Source of the DNA: Utricularia gibba
Taxonomy: Eukaryota; Streptophyta; Magnoliopsida; Lamiales; Lentibulariaceae
Length of the DNA: 64,000 nucleotides
Assembly: GCA_002189035.1 (NCBI GenBank)
Contig: NEEC01000008.1
Location: 1,240,001 to 1,304,000 of the forward strand
Direction: 5' to 3'
How positions within the stretch are numbered: the stretch's first letter is position 1; every line of letters starts with the position of its first letter. Of the stretch, positions 11,367 to 24,890 are shown one piece after another. A program made the position numbers and the translations under genes. Below the pieces are notes generated by a model that saw only the letters and a list, made by a program, of their open reading frames with translations, did not search any database and was not told the origin of the DNA.

Positions 11367-13695
11367 GATAACGGAGGTGTACTTCAACGCCGGCGAGTGA
11401 GAGGCAGCGAAGATTGATCCCAGACCAGAAGAGAGATGGACAGCGGAGAAGATAGAGATACACGCAAACAGCCGCCACGAAAGGACCTAAGGGCAAAAGT
11501 CTCTCGAGGGTTTGGGGTTTGCAAATGGAAAAAAGAAAAAAAAAAAGGAAAAAGGGTTTACAAGTTTTTTCTTTTATACAACTCGAGTGGTTCAAATTCC
11601 ACCACGCCTTTTTGCATCTCAGCCCCTTAACTAGTCCATTCTCACAAAATGCCCTCGAAAGAATGTACTATTTGCAGACAGCATCCCAAGACGTGGCTGC
11701 CTTTCATTGGTTAGTCCACGTCACCGTTCCGTGAAATATTTGCACATAAGAATATATATCTGCAACTTTTTCTATTCTACATATTTTCCATGATCCATAA
11801 AATCAAATGAATAAATTTGTTAACCTTTTTCTAGAAAAAAAAACATTAATATATGTCATTCGACTTTTACAAATTAAATTAAAGATATTAATATAATTAA
11901 ATGAAAATATATATAATATATTTTACAAGTATTTAAATCTAATTTTTAATTTATTAAGTATTCAAAATAATAATCCATGATCCTTTTAGCAAAGTATAGA
12001 CCATGAAATTAAAGAATTAGGAATAAGACATAATGCATAAAACAAAAAATATATTAGAATAAAATTCTGTTTATTGATTTCAAAATTAATTTTTTAAGTG
12101 ATATTTTTACTACAAAAAAAAAGTTTTCTTAATCAAATTTCCTATTGTCATATCATGTTTTTAGCATCTGATTTACCAAACAAGAAGGTCCATTGGTCCG
12201 CCGCTGCTAGGCTATTGGGCCGACGCTTGTGAGCCCATTAGTATTGGGCTTTGGATGGGTAATTCCACAGGCCCAGTAAGTTGTGTGAAATTAGGTCATT
12301 GAAGGTGAATTCATTCCCCTACTGGATTATTGAAATTGTAATAATTACATATAATTCCGCAATTATTTGTTTTCAAAGATGATGCTGCTGCTCTTTGTGC
12401 TGCAACAATCAAATGGTTGTAACGAAAAGTTGGAAAATGTAATTATTTTTCAAATTAAAATTTGAAATGATTTGGAACTTATGCGGGCCCCACGATATTA
12501 TCATAACCGGTTAAGTCAAGGAAAGGCGTCCGTCCACATCGAGGTGGTCATTGCCAGGCCCATGTGCCCAACCTATTTATTTATTTTTCAAAATTCGGAA
12601 AACCACCAATATAACGAATTTCCTTCTCCCAGATTGGATGTGGGATGGACATTGCATGGCATGTCGCGGCGTCATCATCGCTTGTCATCCATGATGTATG
12701 GTGGCATATCCCAAATCAATTTTAAAAAAAATTCTCGAAAAAAAGGACAATAATGAGATGATGGTTCATAATCAAAATTATTATTTTTATTCATAAATTA
12801 ATAATAATTAATTGTTAATATCTTTACTCAAAATTATTGAACATTAGAACATCAGATATATTCAAGAAAAAAATTGGATCGGATATTCTAGAATTTGAAA
12901 CAACATGCAATAGAATGATTCCAATATTTAATTTTTGGAAATAATTTTGAACCATAGACAATGGTACCATGTTAGCACAATGAGTAAGGCTAAGATTCCA
13001 TCCATAATTTACAATAGAATTAACTTGTAATGAACAAGGCTATGATTCCTTGAGGCCTTAATTAATTAATTAATTAATCAAACTTAGGGAAAGGATACTA
13101 GAGTATAATGTTTTGAAATCATGAATTTAATTTGAGATTAACTTTGATTCAATTCAAATTCATTATTAGAAATAATTATTTAAATAGTATTTTTAAATAA
13201 ATGATTAAATAAAAATGGGGTTTAAAAGCAATGTGAGTAGGTTAAAAAGGAGGAGTAACACCTGCATTGCATGTGATCAGATTCCGAGAATGAGATAGGG
13301 GAGGGGTAGAATAGGTATTTAGATTGACATTGGGCTGGCCCATCTTCGCTGCTTTCTCGCTTTCCTCTTGTTCCATTTCTGCCCCTCATCGCTTCCAGTT
13401 GTTTTGAATAAATCATCTTCGTTTGTACTTTAGCAATCACTAAGGCCAGATCCACCACCACACCGGAGAGAGGGAGAGTGTGTAAAAGGGGGGAGTGGGT
13501 TAACAGTGACACTCTTGAAACTGGGAGGGCGCTTGGAGAAGTGGGTGCCGTGATAAGCGGGGCGAGTCAATAGAAGGGGAGTTGGTTTGGTTCTGCTGTT
13601 AGTTTCGTCGGTTGCATTGGAAATCGTGTTTCCCGGTGCAGGGGGGAGTTCTTCGTTTGGCAAGGACGAGTTTTGTAGGGGGAGTTACTACTGCA
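11367..13695. other. Intergenic: ECT promoter, AT-rich spacer, orphan site II cluster
   Basis: Up to about 11.5 kb this is the 5' leader and promoter of the YTH gene. Then AT-rich spacer with a short ATTA repeat (13059-13079) and a TGGGCY cluster at 12216-12275 that belongs to no obvious gene. From about 13.35 kb the base composition becomes more balanced, as expected for the leader of the neprosin gene. No coding region supported. Confidence 0.6.
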
Positions 13696-13734
13696 ATGGT
13701 TGGGCCGGACCCAGAAGATGGCCGCCGGAGGAGA

Positions 13735-15821
13735 ATGGCGGTGCTGTTATTTTTTTGCTTATGGTGTTCGTTCTCTGTATCTTCCGGCGCTAGGATTTCA
13801 GGTTCCAGGCAGAAACTTGAAGTTCGTAAACACTTGAAAAGACTGAATAAGCGTCCTATTAAGACGATTCAGGTCCACACTTCCGTGATGCGCAGTTAAT
13901 GGCATGTTTCTGTTTACTTGAATGCCGAATCTGTCTACTGGGTTTCACTCTATTGCTGGAATACCAGAGAATGTGTGTTTCAACTCCTGCATTTTTTGCT
14001 TCTCAAAATGTGCTAGTGACGAAAGTCGACGTTTTCTCCTCCTTTTTCGGTTTTTTTGTGAGGCCAAGGTTGTTGGGTTTCTTGTAAAGCTAATTTATGA
14101 GTTTGATGAGCTGACCTTCTCCTTTGAGGTTCTCAATTTTCCTAATTTAACAGTTTTGCTTTTGGAACTTCGCTTTATTCCTCCGTTTGCAGAATGCTTC
14201 TTCATCCTTTTGTACCGCCTTTTTTTTCTGGGTTCTTCGTAGTACAAAGCGCTTTATACTTTCCTTTCTTTCTCAAGGATTTGCACTTACAGAACCTTAT
14301 TAATTTTGACAGAGCCCAGACGGGGATATTATAGACTGCGTTCACATCTCCCATCAGCCGGCTTTTGACCACCCGTTTCTTAAAGATCACAAAATTCAGG
14401 TACATTTCGTCATCGCGTTTGCACTTGCTTTAATGTTACTTGTTGGTCGGAAAATTGTTCATTCAGAAGATTTTGGTGTTTTCTCTTCACCCCCAGATGA
14501 GGCCTAGTTACCACCCAGAAGGCCTTTTTCTTGAAGACATGAAGACTGTTGCATCTACAGAGGCAACAAATCCAATCACCCAGTTATGGCACACCAACGG
14601 CAAATGCCCCGAAGATACAGTTCCTATTAGAAGAACTAAGGAAGATGATGTTCTAAGAGCAAGCTCTGTCAAAAGGTATGGCAAGAAGAAGCACAAGAGT
14701 GTCCCCAAGCCCAGGTCTGCTGATCCCGACCTTGTGAACGAAAGCGGCCATCAGGTACTTGTGATGCACCTGGTTTTGTTCACCAAATTCTGAAGCTTTC
14801 TCATTCGCTTGCTCTGTTGTTTCACAGCATGCTATAGTGTACGTCGAAGGAGACAAGTATTACGGAGCGAAAGCTACGATCAATGTCTGGGAACCTTCGA
14901 TACAGCAGGCTAATGAATTCAGTTTGTCGCAGATTTGGGTGTTGGGTGGCTCTTTTGGTGAAGATCTCAACAGCATTGAAGCAGGTTGGCAGGTGAGATG
15001 CTCTTAGCATATTTTCTAGGATGAAAAAAGCTTCCTTTTTGACGATGCTTGTGTTCTGTGTCGTTGTCTATGGTTTCAGGTGAGTCCAGATCTTTACGGA
15101 GACAACAACACCAGGCTTTTCACTTATTGGACAGTAAGTTGCTCCCAGCTTCATGAACAGAAATGCACAAAATTTCATACTTCATATTCTGCATTGTGTT
15201 GGTAAACAGAGCGATGCGTACCAAGCCACAGGCTGCTACAATCTTCTCTGCTCAGGATTCGTTCAAGTAAACAATGAGATCGCGATGGGTGCGAGCATCT
15301 CCCCGATTTCAGCGTACAGGAACTCGCAGTATGATATCAGTATTCTTATCTGGAAGGTTGGTTTATCCCACCCAACTGGTGGCACATTCGAAGCTCAAAA
15401 ACCCATTTGCAAGTCATGATCAGTGAAGTTTGCGATGCTGCAGGATCCCAAGGAGGGGCACTGGTGGATGCAGTTCGGCAACAACTACGTTCTTGGCTAC
15501 TGGCCGTCGTTCTTGTTTTCGTACTTGGGCGACAGCGCGTCGATGGTTGAATGGGGCGGAGAGGTGGTGAACTCAGAGCCGGACGGCGAGCACACGTCGA
15601 CTCAGATGGGGAGTGGGCATTTCCCAGAAGAAGGTTTCGGCAAGTCAAGCTACTTCAGAAACATTCAGATTGTGGATGGCTCCAACAACCTGAGATCCCC
15701 GAAAGACCTGGGCACATTCACAGAGCAATCCAACTGCTACGACGTCCAGACCGGAAGCAACAGCGATTGGGGTCACTACTTCTACTACGGCGGTCCGGGA
15801 CAGAACCCCAACTGCCCATGA
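13735..15821 (+). CDS. Secreted neprosin-domain protein (glutamic peptidase family)
   Basis: Neprosin activation peptide (DUF4409) plus neprosin domain (DUF239). Exons: 13735-13872, 14313-14399, 14497-14754, 14828-14992, 15080-15133, 15210-15356, 15444-15821; 408 aa. The ATG at 13735 opens directly on a signal peptide ([19 protein letters not shown]); an in-frame ATG at 13696 would add 13 mostly charged residues and is less likely. Then come a basic [15 protein letters not shown] stretch, the family hallmark [27 protein letters not shown], and a C-terminal domain with [15 protein letters not shown] and WGGEV, which I take to hold the two catalytic glutamates by analogy with pitcher-plant neprosin. 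It ends NPNCP. Expected to enter the secretory pathway. Plants carry dozens of paralogues; the substrate is unknown. Confidence 0.92.
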
Positions 15822-16801
15822 TCGATTTGAACGAAGCGTGTCACCGGTGTTTGTATGAATTACGAATGAAACAGCCAATCTGACCCGCAAAATGTGTGTG
15901 TTCTGTCAAGAATCATCAGCAGTTCACCCCCATCTGTAACTTTTTGATGAGTGAAACATGTCTTAACGTAACGAAACAAAAAGCTATGAATGGAGGAGAA
16001 GCAACAGCAGTGCAGAGCGGCGCCATTTCCGATGCATTCCTACCACCTTGTCCATTTCCCTTCTGCGATCACGTGATCCAACTCAGTGATCGCCAAAAGA
16101 AGAGCAACAACTCACAAGAGAATCTTTCGAGTGGTCAAAGCGTCGTACGCCATAAATCACAAAATGGATATTTCTCAAAGCCCTCCCGTGACTCTTTCTG
16201 CTGCGCACATCTTTAAAATTATCATCAAAACAACCGCCGGGTTCAAATGGTCATAAAGGTGCCATTTTGAATCGGGAATTTGGAGTGTGTTTGCAAGAGA
16301 AAGAAGCCCAGTCAACCTTCTGTGTTTGCAACTTCGGCTGAGGACTTGCGTCAATGGCGGGCGAATCCAGTCTGAGCCATTGGGCTTCCGTGCGACAGAG
16401 ACAGATGTCTCTTACAACCAGCCACCTCCATCACTCTGCTCGCCCGTGTTGGATCTTCCGTGTGGTGCAGTGGATTCCTCTCCTGTGAAGCAATCACTGC
16501 TTGCTAAGAGCTAGTTGCCATTTGACTTTCAGAAGGAAACAACCCTGACAGACTTCCCGACAAGACAGCAACGTGTGGAATTGCTGGATTGGGCTGGAGC
16601 AAGATTTTTTGGGCCGGAGGAAGTTGGGTCACGTGGGTGGGGCCTACAGAAAGCTGGCTTTCCTCGTGGTGGGCCTTCACGGACGCCACCCAATTTATCA
16701 ATTCTCGTGTTTGAAGTTTTCACGTCCACGCGAGGACAAGGGAATCGTTCCAGTCCCTCCGTTTCTCCATCTTCCATCGTCGATCGTGTGCTGTAGGGAA
16801 G
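15822..16801. other. Intergenic: neprosin 3' UTR and TUA1 promoter
   Basis: First ~150 bp are the neprosin 3' UTR. From about 16.57 to 16.68 kb several TGGGCY/GGGCC motifs precede the tubulin start. Open frames at 15896-16216 and 16287-16514 match no family I recognise. Confidence 0.6.
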
Positions 16802-18634
<1,833 letters not shown>

Positions 18635-18863
18635 GATAATCCTCTCCATTTGTCTGATGATACAATCAGTGTACTCTTTTTGTGAACTCTCCTTCCTCAC
18701 CCCCTTCATTTGCTGTGACTGTTGGTTTAAAAATGTGGAGCTACGTCCAAATGGTTCCATCGGAGAATAGACTTTAAAATACTAGTTCTCAATTCTCTCA
18801 TCCAAAAGTTCATATGCTGCATTTCGATATCAAAATCAATGAAATATAATGCTATATTCCAAT

Positions 18864-18967
18864 GTTTGATAGATTTATTTACATCTCCAAATGTATGCAT
18901 TTTAACAATTACACCTTATTTGATAAATTTATTTACGTCTCCAAATAGATGTATTTTAACAATTACG
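18864..18967. repeat. Two-copy direct repeat, ~52 bp unit
   Basis: 18864-18917 and 18918-18967 share the blocks ATTTATTTAC, TCTCCAAAT and ATTTTAACAATTAC in the same order, with a few substitutions. A local tandem duplication of non-coding DNA. Confidence 0.7.
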
Positions 18968-19057
18968 TTTGTTTGTGTTGATAGACGTGTTTTTCAAATA
19001 TAATTATCTTATATTTATTTGATAAATTTGGTTTTCAATAAATATGTGATTTATAAA

Positions 19058-19063
<6 letters not shown>

Positions 19064-19098
<35 letters not shown>
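19064..19098. repeat. (TA)n microsatellite
   Basis: Uninterrupted alternating T and A over about 35 bp. Confidence 0.9.
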
Positions 19099-19103
<5 letters not shown>

Positions 19104-19500
19104 TTATCAAAACATTCGTATGAATTTTTTTTAATCAAATAAATTTTTATTTTTTTATTAAATATAAATAGCAAGCATAATAATATTTTAAATATATATG
19201 TATGAAACTTATTTATCAAACATAATTTTAATTATAGTCATATTATATTTATTTAAATATGAATAATTTAATTCATTTTATTTAGTTGGGGGCTATATTT
19301 GAATTCAATCTAACCTAAACAATGGCATCCACTCAATATTTTAAGCTTTTAAAATGAATTGATTTACTAGTTTTCTGATTATTATTTAAATTGATATTTT
19401 GGAATAAGCTAAATTTCATATTTCTTGGAAATGGGGAGTGCACAGGCAAAAATCAAAGAATGCTTGTCAGCTCCTATGGAAGAACTCTTAGATTAGATGG

Positions 19501-20842
19501 TTAGCTGCTTGGATGGTCGTCCGGCGTGGTCCTTTCATTGGATTCCGGCGGCCACCAGTCTCCCTTCTCTGGCAGCATATCCTCTGAGGAATCGTTTCTG
19601 AAATGCGCTCCTTCCTCCTCCTCCTCTTCAGCTGCGTCAAGCTTAACGTCACTGAGATTCACTCCCCTCTTCGCGAGAAACGCCAGGAAGTCCTTGAAGT
19701 TCTCCGGCGTCGGTCGGTAGTGGCCGCTGTGAGGCCACGCGGCCTGTTCCACATTCCAACAAAGGGTGTTAGTTCATTAACTGATATACGAAAGAATGGA
19801 AAAGAAAGATGTGGGGTGTTAGAGGGTGCCTTCAGAGTCCCCTTTTCTGCTACTATTCTTCCTGCAGCCAGAGCAGCGCCTCCTGCCAGGAAGCTTGAGT
19901 GCTGAAACGAACCCTTGTCTTTCTTGCCTACGTACAGAGTATTGGATGTGCTGAGCACGAAGATCCATTTGCACTTAGAGCCCTTTTCTCCTGTGTCCAG
20001 GAACTCCCCTGTCTGGGCGTACACGAGCTTCCCCTCCTCGAACTTCACCTCGTACGCCCTCCGCTCCATCTGAAAGATTAGCAGTCGGGTTAGTGAGAAG
20101 AGTCTCAGAGATCTACCAAACATTTTATCGAATTCTGTAGTAGAAAACCCACGGGGCCGAGGTACTTAATGCATTGCTGTTGAAGCTTTGACCGAGGGCA
20201 TCTGTCAACGAGATTGACTTCTTTGCCTTCTCCAATGTCCAGCCTGGGTGATTCAGAGATCCACTCTGAGAAAAAAAGAAGAAGAAGAAGAAGAAAAGAA
20301 GAAGTTCGAACGACAGATTACCAGTAGAAGAAGGGCTGTCTGCTCTCTGAACTCAGCCATCTATGGTAATAGAAGGCTAGATTGTGCCCATATCTGTGCC
20401 TGGGATCAATCTACACGAAAAACAGAAAGATTAAGTAAAATGAAGGTGGGTATGGTGAAATACACACAATTGGTGACTAATCAGCACTCACTGCCTCGAG
20501 CCAATGCTGGAGAGCAAGCTTGCGAGCTCCGCCGTTCTTGGACAACCCTTTTCCCACTTTAGCGGCTCTGGTCCTGGCTCTCGCCCATCTCGACACCGCC
20601 GTCTCGCGTTTATCCACCTCGAAGAAGGAAACCGAGCTCTGCTTCAGCTGCGCGAAGTCGAGAGCCTTCCACCACCGCTGCTCCGCGCAATCCCGTACCA
20701 TTCCCTTCGTTCTGAAGCTCCTGTAGACTTTCATGGCGGCCTCACGTTGAACCTCCTCATAATCGGGTTCCGGAAAGATGGACTCGCACTTGGTCTCCGT
20801 ATCGAAGTAGATCGACAAGGGGCATGAAAATGCGACACCCAT
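19501..20842 (-). CDS. IQM-family calmodulin-binding protein
   Basis: IQ-motif calmodulin-binding protein of the plant IQM family (IQM1 regulates stomata, catalase and salicylate levels in Arabidopsis). Exons (minus): 20842-20492, 20410-20322, 20243-20153, 20069-19830, 19743-19501; 337 aa, at the short end of the family. An IQ-like segment [16 protein letters not shown] (residues about 40-55) is followed by [11 protein letters not shown], then the family core [51 protein letters not shown] and [11 protein letters not shown]. It ends in a tail with six consecutive glutamates and [14 protein letters not shown]. Intron 4 (19829-19744) starts GC, not GT: AAG|GCACCC with a normal CAG end; no GT donor keeps frame and family sequence. 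Confidence 0.92.
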
Positions 20843-22990
20843 GCAAACGGAAATGCGGCCGGAGAAGAAGAATGAACGAGTTGAAGACGAAAAGCGTGTC
20901 CTGGAAGCGGGGATGATGAGTTCGCACTTAACAGGAATACTTATATAGAGATACAACATCAGAAGCCTCCAAAGAGATGACAAGGCGGTGACACGTGGAA
21001 TTCCAATTATGCGACCATGGAAATTCACTTCCCCCTGTCCGTATTTCACCATGTACGGTTCCATTATTTTATATTTCATTTTTTTATCTCGTATATTGAA
21101 TCTCCAATTATATTATTAAATTTAACTATATTTTGTATTTTGAATGAATTTTCCATATCCAATTTTTATTTTATTAGAACTACTTAGAAAAAAACACGTT
21201 TTCAAAAAGTAATCAAATGAGATGTGCTTCATTTATGAGATTATATGTATTTAAAATTAGGATTATAAATTTTAAGATACTTAATTGATAAATTTAAATA
21301 AATCTTAGAAAAAGTAATCAAAGAGTGTGTTTAATTTATGGGACTATGTAAGTTTAAAGTAATATTATAAATGATAAGATATTTAGTTGATAAATTTAAA
21401 TAAACTTGAGATTACATATGTTTTTCTAATCATATGTACGTGAGTTTATTAAATTTATTTAAAACCACACCCTCACTTACCTTACTTAAAACCACTGAAT
21501 TTCATTTATAATACCAATAACTAAACAATACTTAAAAATTTATCACATTCCCATCAACCAAAAACCATCCTATAGTATAGTTTATTTTTTTTATTTATTC
21601 TAAATATGTTTATTAGAATATCTTTTTTAAAAAATATATATGAATTTGTATCTGTATTTTTTTTTTTTTTTGAAAAACATTGCTTTTATTTTAAAAAAAG
21701 AGAGAGATAAACTTTTTATATTATTAATTTGGGCAGGTAACGTCAATGAACTTTAGAGATTGAGAACCCGACAGATCGGGTATGCAGGTTGACGTTCATC
21801 CGCAGCGGACAGCTCAGAGAATTTATCCAACGCGGAAAATAATTTTTTTCAATGGCGACGCGGAAAATAATCATAATTGAGCCTGAAAAACTAATTAATA
21901 AATTTAAAATATATGTTTGTTAGTCGATTATTTTAATTTTATTGGACATAAATTCGTTATTCCTCTATTTTGTTAAAAGGATGTTCATTGCTCATCCGGG
22001 TTTTTATTTTACGAAAATGGAGCCGGATCCGAACCCGCATACCAAATCCATGTAGATTTGAGACTCGAAATGGAGCACATATGATATGCCACCATGCCGA
22101 AGTCAATCCGTTGACATTTCATGGCGTTTTTCTGTTGCATTGTGTTTTCAAATTGACAAAATCGATATTTGCGATCGTTTAATATCAATCCATTATACAT
22201 ATTAATTAATCTCAAATCCATTATATAAACTAACAATAACACATTATTTATATATTATATGCTAACATTTTCTCCCGAATTTTATTTTGATTTTGATTCA
22301 ATGTTTTAAAAACGGGTTAATCCAATGTTTGATATCATTATGATTTAGATTAAATATTTTTATAATAGATTGAATCGAATTCAATTATTATTTTTTGTAT
22401 TTGATGAACCGAATTTAACTTCAAATTAAACACAAGATTTTAACATCAAGAGTATCAGAGAATTTGAAAAAAAAATTTAAAAAGACAAGTTCTGATAATG
22501 TGTACAGGTGAGGCAGCGACGGTGGGGGGATGCATTGCATGAAGTCAATAATGTAATAAAAACTGCGACGGTGCCGGCGAGGGAGATGTGAATAGACATG
22601 GACATGTCGCCGAGCCCTTTGCTATAACAAGGAATATTTGACTTTTCCGTCTTTGACTTTTTCTTCTTCATCGTTACAATAATAGCAGTGGTAATATAAT
22701 GCGTTTCGCCATGTCAGAGACTGCAGACCAAGTCGCCCATGGTCAACAACAAACAACGCTCTCCTGCCCAATTCACACTACTGAACTAACTGAACAATAA
22801 CGCCTCTTCTCTTCTCTTCCCTTCTCTTCCTCTGTGGTCAAGCGCCACAGAACTAGCACATAACTGCACGTGGTCCTTGAGTGTCACCAACAAGTTGGAC
22901 TGCGAGCAAGGAAGCAGCTCAGGATCTTGTTCTACAAGCAACAATGGTGTGACCACGACTAGTAAGACTCAGAACGCCACGCTCACCTTC
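20843..22990. other. Intergenic: IQM promoter and AT-rich spacer
   Basis: Holds the IQM 5' region, a diverged tandem repeat at 21204-21410, long AT-rich tracts, a pair of W-box-like TTGACTTTT motifs near 22630-22660, and the TAF7 3' UTR. No supported gene. Confidence 0.55.
21204..21410. repeat. Diverged tandem duplication, ~104 bp unit
   Basis: Copy 1 at 21204-21307 and copy 2 at 21308-21410 share, in order, AAAAAGTAATCAAA, a TTTATG block, ATTATAAAT and TTGATAAATTTAAATAAA. Non-coding local duplication. Confidence 0.75.
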
Positions 22991-23982
22991 TTATATTGAT
23001 TCATCGGTCTCATCAGAATCACTGCCGCCGGCAGCTGCTCCGCCCTTGGAAACAGTGGTTTTGGATGGAGTCTGGAAAGCCACCTTCTTGTCGGAGTTGC
23101 GGGCATGATCGTCTCCGTATTCGTCTGCCTCAGTATGTAAATTGGGCAGTCAAGGAATGAACATTCTTGGTTCATCACTCTAGGGATGTAGTTAGCGTTG
23201 ATTAATAAACACAAAAAGGATATTGATGTTCTCTGCTGTTCCACCAGCCATGATGTTCTGTAAATCTCTCTCTACACGGCCGACGACCTCCGGCTGCATA
23301 TCAAGAACAAAGACAAGAATACGGATTAAGGAATGCTATTTAAGCCTTTTCATCGGAAAAAGATGGCCATGCCATGTTAACAATTGAAAAGAAATGCATA
23401 TTACGTTTAAATCTGGTTCCCTGCGGAATCTTCTCCTACGAGCGTCCCTCATTGGTGGAGTAAGTCCATGCTTATACTCTACGGGTTCAGGGATGCTGTC
23501 ACCATCCTCCCGCACCATTATTATCTGCCAGAAAAGAAGTCATCAGAAACAAGGCATCTCCCAAATACCATAAATATGTTTCACTCATAGGAATCACCAT
23601 ACTTGACCAATATCTGCTGTTTTGATCAAAACATTATCATCATATGTCTTGTATGATTCCACCACTGTGGGAAGATCCAAAAGGGATGCAGAGAAACGAT
23701 CATTTCCGATAACAAAAGTTCCAGTTCTTCCATCCTCTGGAACAAATGAATACAAACACTGAATCAGACAAACCGATAGTGCACCCAACAATTGGAACAT
23801 CTCCAGATAATAATGCAGCACCTAGCAATTATCTATGGTCACGAAAAGAGTCTCAGTCAAAAGTTACCTGAAAATGACAAATCCAAGTTCTTGTCCTCAG
23901 AAGATGAGGCAGATTCATTTAAGAGCAGCTCTATTCTTTCGGCAACAGCTGGTGGCACTCTCAGTATGAACTGCTCTTCCAT
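22991..23982 (-). CDS. TAF7: TFIID subunit 7 (TAF7) with a U12-type AT-AC intron
   Basis: Subunit of general transcription factor TFIID. Coding exons (minus): 23982-23868, 23736-23603, 23524-23405, 23293-23224, 23136-22991; 194 aa. The start MEEQFILRVPPAVAERI, GRTGTFVIGND, ASLLDLPTVVESYKTYDD, TADIGQ, VEYKHGLTPPMRDARRRRF and RREPDLN are TAF7 hallmarks; the tail is acidic (GGSDSDETDESI). A non-coding first exon ends near 24500 and its intron ends just before the ATG (acceptor at about 23991). Coding intron 4 (23223-23137, 87 nt) begins ATATCCTTTT, contains TTCCTTGAC and ends TTTAC: a minor-spliceosome AT-AC intron, and only this splice keeps frame (TAENINTEADEYGDD). Confidence 0.93.
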
Positions 23983-24678
23983 AATTGGCACCTAAAACTA
24001 TGACCAAATTCATGTGCACCAAATATCCGGAAGATTATACAGCATTCCATACGTTTTCACACTATACATGCTGAGGTAAAGAAGCTTTATCTCAGTCTAC
24101 ACAGTGCACATTAATAATTTTCAAAGTATGCCCTCAAATCGGCCCCGAAAACCGACCTCTCCCGTGTGATCGCATTTGTTGCCCACCAATTCATTCCCAT
24201 TCAAAAATCACCACGAGATTCTGTCAACGACTTTAAAAAGAACAGGAAATCCTTGCTCTACGGAGATTTTCATTGCACGGACCAGCCACAGTCAACATCA
24301 ATATGAAACGCGAAATGTAGTACTCCAAGAATCGAAAATGGAAACCCAAAAATTCAGAAACAGCTTCAAAAGGTAATCATCCTCCAGTATCGATAGTAAC
24401 AAAAAGGTTGACAACATTTGCAAACGACAAATGACTTGCTCCACGATAACGAAACCTTTCCACACGCACACATTCATCAACTCCAAACACAAACACATAC
24501 CTGAATTGAAAGTCCTAGGGCGTGAATTCAAGACTGGAACAACAACCTAACAGCACTCTATCATCGATTCTGGCTGAGTGATGGCCGAAATCGGAGGCGC
24601 CTTGCAGTTCCCTGCAACTGGGTTTTCCACGGTTTTTCCCTCTTTCCCTTGTACAATTTCCTGAAGATTTGTCAGTAT

Positions 24679-24736
24679 TGGGCTTGGAATATCAATTTAT
24701 CTTTATATTGGGCCGGCTCTTCTTCCGCTAGGCCCA
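24679..24736. promoter_or_regulatory. Bidirectional promoter with three site II motifs
   Basis: TGGGCT (24679-24684), TGGGCC (24709-24714) and GGCCCA (24731-24736) lie between the divergent TAF7 leader (about 24.6 kb, minus) and the plastid-protein gene (ATG 24891, plus). Shared site II control of both genes is inferred from position. Confidence 0.6.
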
Positions 24737-24890
24737 TTTAGAAAGAAGATATTTTCGTCTTCTTCTTTAGAGCCTAGCCTTCGATTCAAAAAGCTTGGGC
24801 TTTTGTTCCATGCCGATTCCACATCCCGGTGCCTGAGAGGCTGATATTTCTTCCGATCCAGGACTCAGACTATCTTTTCGATTCTGTGAC

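Larger units (their letters stand above)
18635..19500. other. Intergenic AT-rich spacer between convergent genes
   Basis: TUA1 3' UTR, then AT-rich DNA with a diverged direct duplication and a TA microsatellite. No gene seen. Confidence 0.6.

Noticed and set aside
11587-11603. GTGGTTCAAATTCCAC resembles a tRNA T-arm with a B box, followed by T-rich sequence
   Set aside because: No A box, anticodon arm or matching acceptor stem within 90 bp upstream, and it lies in the ECT leader; an isolated match.
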